A stretch of DNA of 64,000 nt, from the NCBI GenBank assembly GCA_028278245.1, contig JANQEQ010000012.1:1-64000 (forward strand), written 5' to 3'. The position numbers were made by a program, and so were the translations under genes. This document shows, in pieces, positions 63,911-64,000 of the stretch. Positions within the stretch are counted from its first letter, which is position 1; every line of letters starts with the position of its first letter. The notes under the pieces are model-generated. The model saw only the letters and a list, made by a program, of their open reading frames with translations. It made no database searches and was not told the origin of the DNA. This DNA is from Phycisphaerales bacterium. GTDB lineage: Bacteria; Planctomycetota; Phycisphaerae; Phycisphaerales; SM1A02.

Positions 63911-64000
63911 TTTTCAACAGCCAATTCAATTGTTTGTGGTGTTCTCTCATCAATCCCTTGTACTCGAAGTTTCTTTGCGCGCACCGTCGACCAGTCATCT
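63907..64000 (-). CDS. C-terminal end of an unidentified protein (cut by window edge)
   Basis: The last 30 residues, 'DDWSTVRAKKLRVQG' and 'IDERTPQTIELAVEK', are visible before a TGA that overlaps the ATG of the CoA-binding gene. The overlap supports real coding. Too little remains to name it. Confidence 0.6.
   Translation of the reverse strand, partial: DDWSTVRAKKLRVQGIDERTPQTIELAVEK

Overview
The window looks like chromosomal DNA of a planctomycete, most likely from the Phycisphaerae side of the phylum. This is an inference. It rests on two exported proteins that end in dockerin-like tails of the 'VNIDDIFAVLGEWG' type, a secreted prepilin-like protein with a 'YGDGRIEF' tail, an ECF sigma factor next to a membrane Ser/Thr kinase, a second ECF operon and many small exported proteins of unknown function. 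Base composition is moderate and fairly even. I see no CRISPR array, rRNA operon, intact insertion sequence or prophage.

Layout. 1-5071 (minus): a sensory operon with a cut-off response regulator, a REC-GGDEF diguanylate cyclase, a multi-PAS membrane histidine kinase and a REC-HD-GYP phosphodiesterase. 5072-13799: accessory DNA with a broken tRNA-Gly(CCC) fused to an integrase-like tail, a GNAT enzyme, a large repeat protein with a dockerin-like tail, a small secreted protein, an ECF sigma factor with a Ser/Thr kinase, and an HTH regulator. 13938-28826: a catabolic island with a short YgfK, two fold-type-II PLP enzymes, SsnA, YgeW, YgeY, a fused molybdenum hydroxylase of the XdhD/selenium-dependent type, and a separate three-subunit molybdenum hydroxylase. 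This matches the ygeW-ygeY-ygfK-ssnA-xdhD set linked to anaerobic purine (uric acid) breakdown. carBA (28868-33224) follows convergently. 33682-38506: a cysteine peptidase-alpha/beta hydrolase fusion, a sigma-like protein, two overlapping small ORFs and a duplicated ACT-like protein.

39153-47089 (plus): the second highlight, a qmoABC operon running directly into dsrJOP-like genes and a GNAT gene, with no aprAB, dsrAB or dsrMK in the window. A tiny ORF with a CxxC motif sits between qmoB and qmoC and overlaps the qmoC start. A two-component pair lies downstream on the other strand, between two G/C homopolymer runs. 49446-64000: a tRNA with anticodon CAU, a Na+/Ca2+-type exchanger, an ECF operon with another CxxC mini-ORF, a lone DppC-type permease, a secreted M14 carboxypeptidase with a dockerin-like tail, an Hsp70, a prepilin-like protein, two related lipoproteins, a class IV aminotransferase, a zinc-ribbon membrane protein, an OsmC protein and a CoA-binding protein.

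How the genes fit together. The purine island would oxidise or reduce purines with its molybdenum enzymes and YgfK, open the product with SsnA and YgeY, move a carbamoyl group with YgeW and release amino-acid nitrogen with the PLP enzymes. The Qmo-DsrJOP block would exchange electrons between the menaquinone pool, a periplasmic triheme cytochrome and cytoplasmic flavin/Fe-S subunits. Both picture an anaerobic or micro-aerobic lifestyle. Start codons were adjusted where a Shine-Dalgarno motif, signal peptide or family alignment favoured a site inside the longest open frame.
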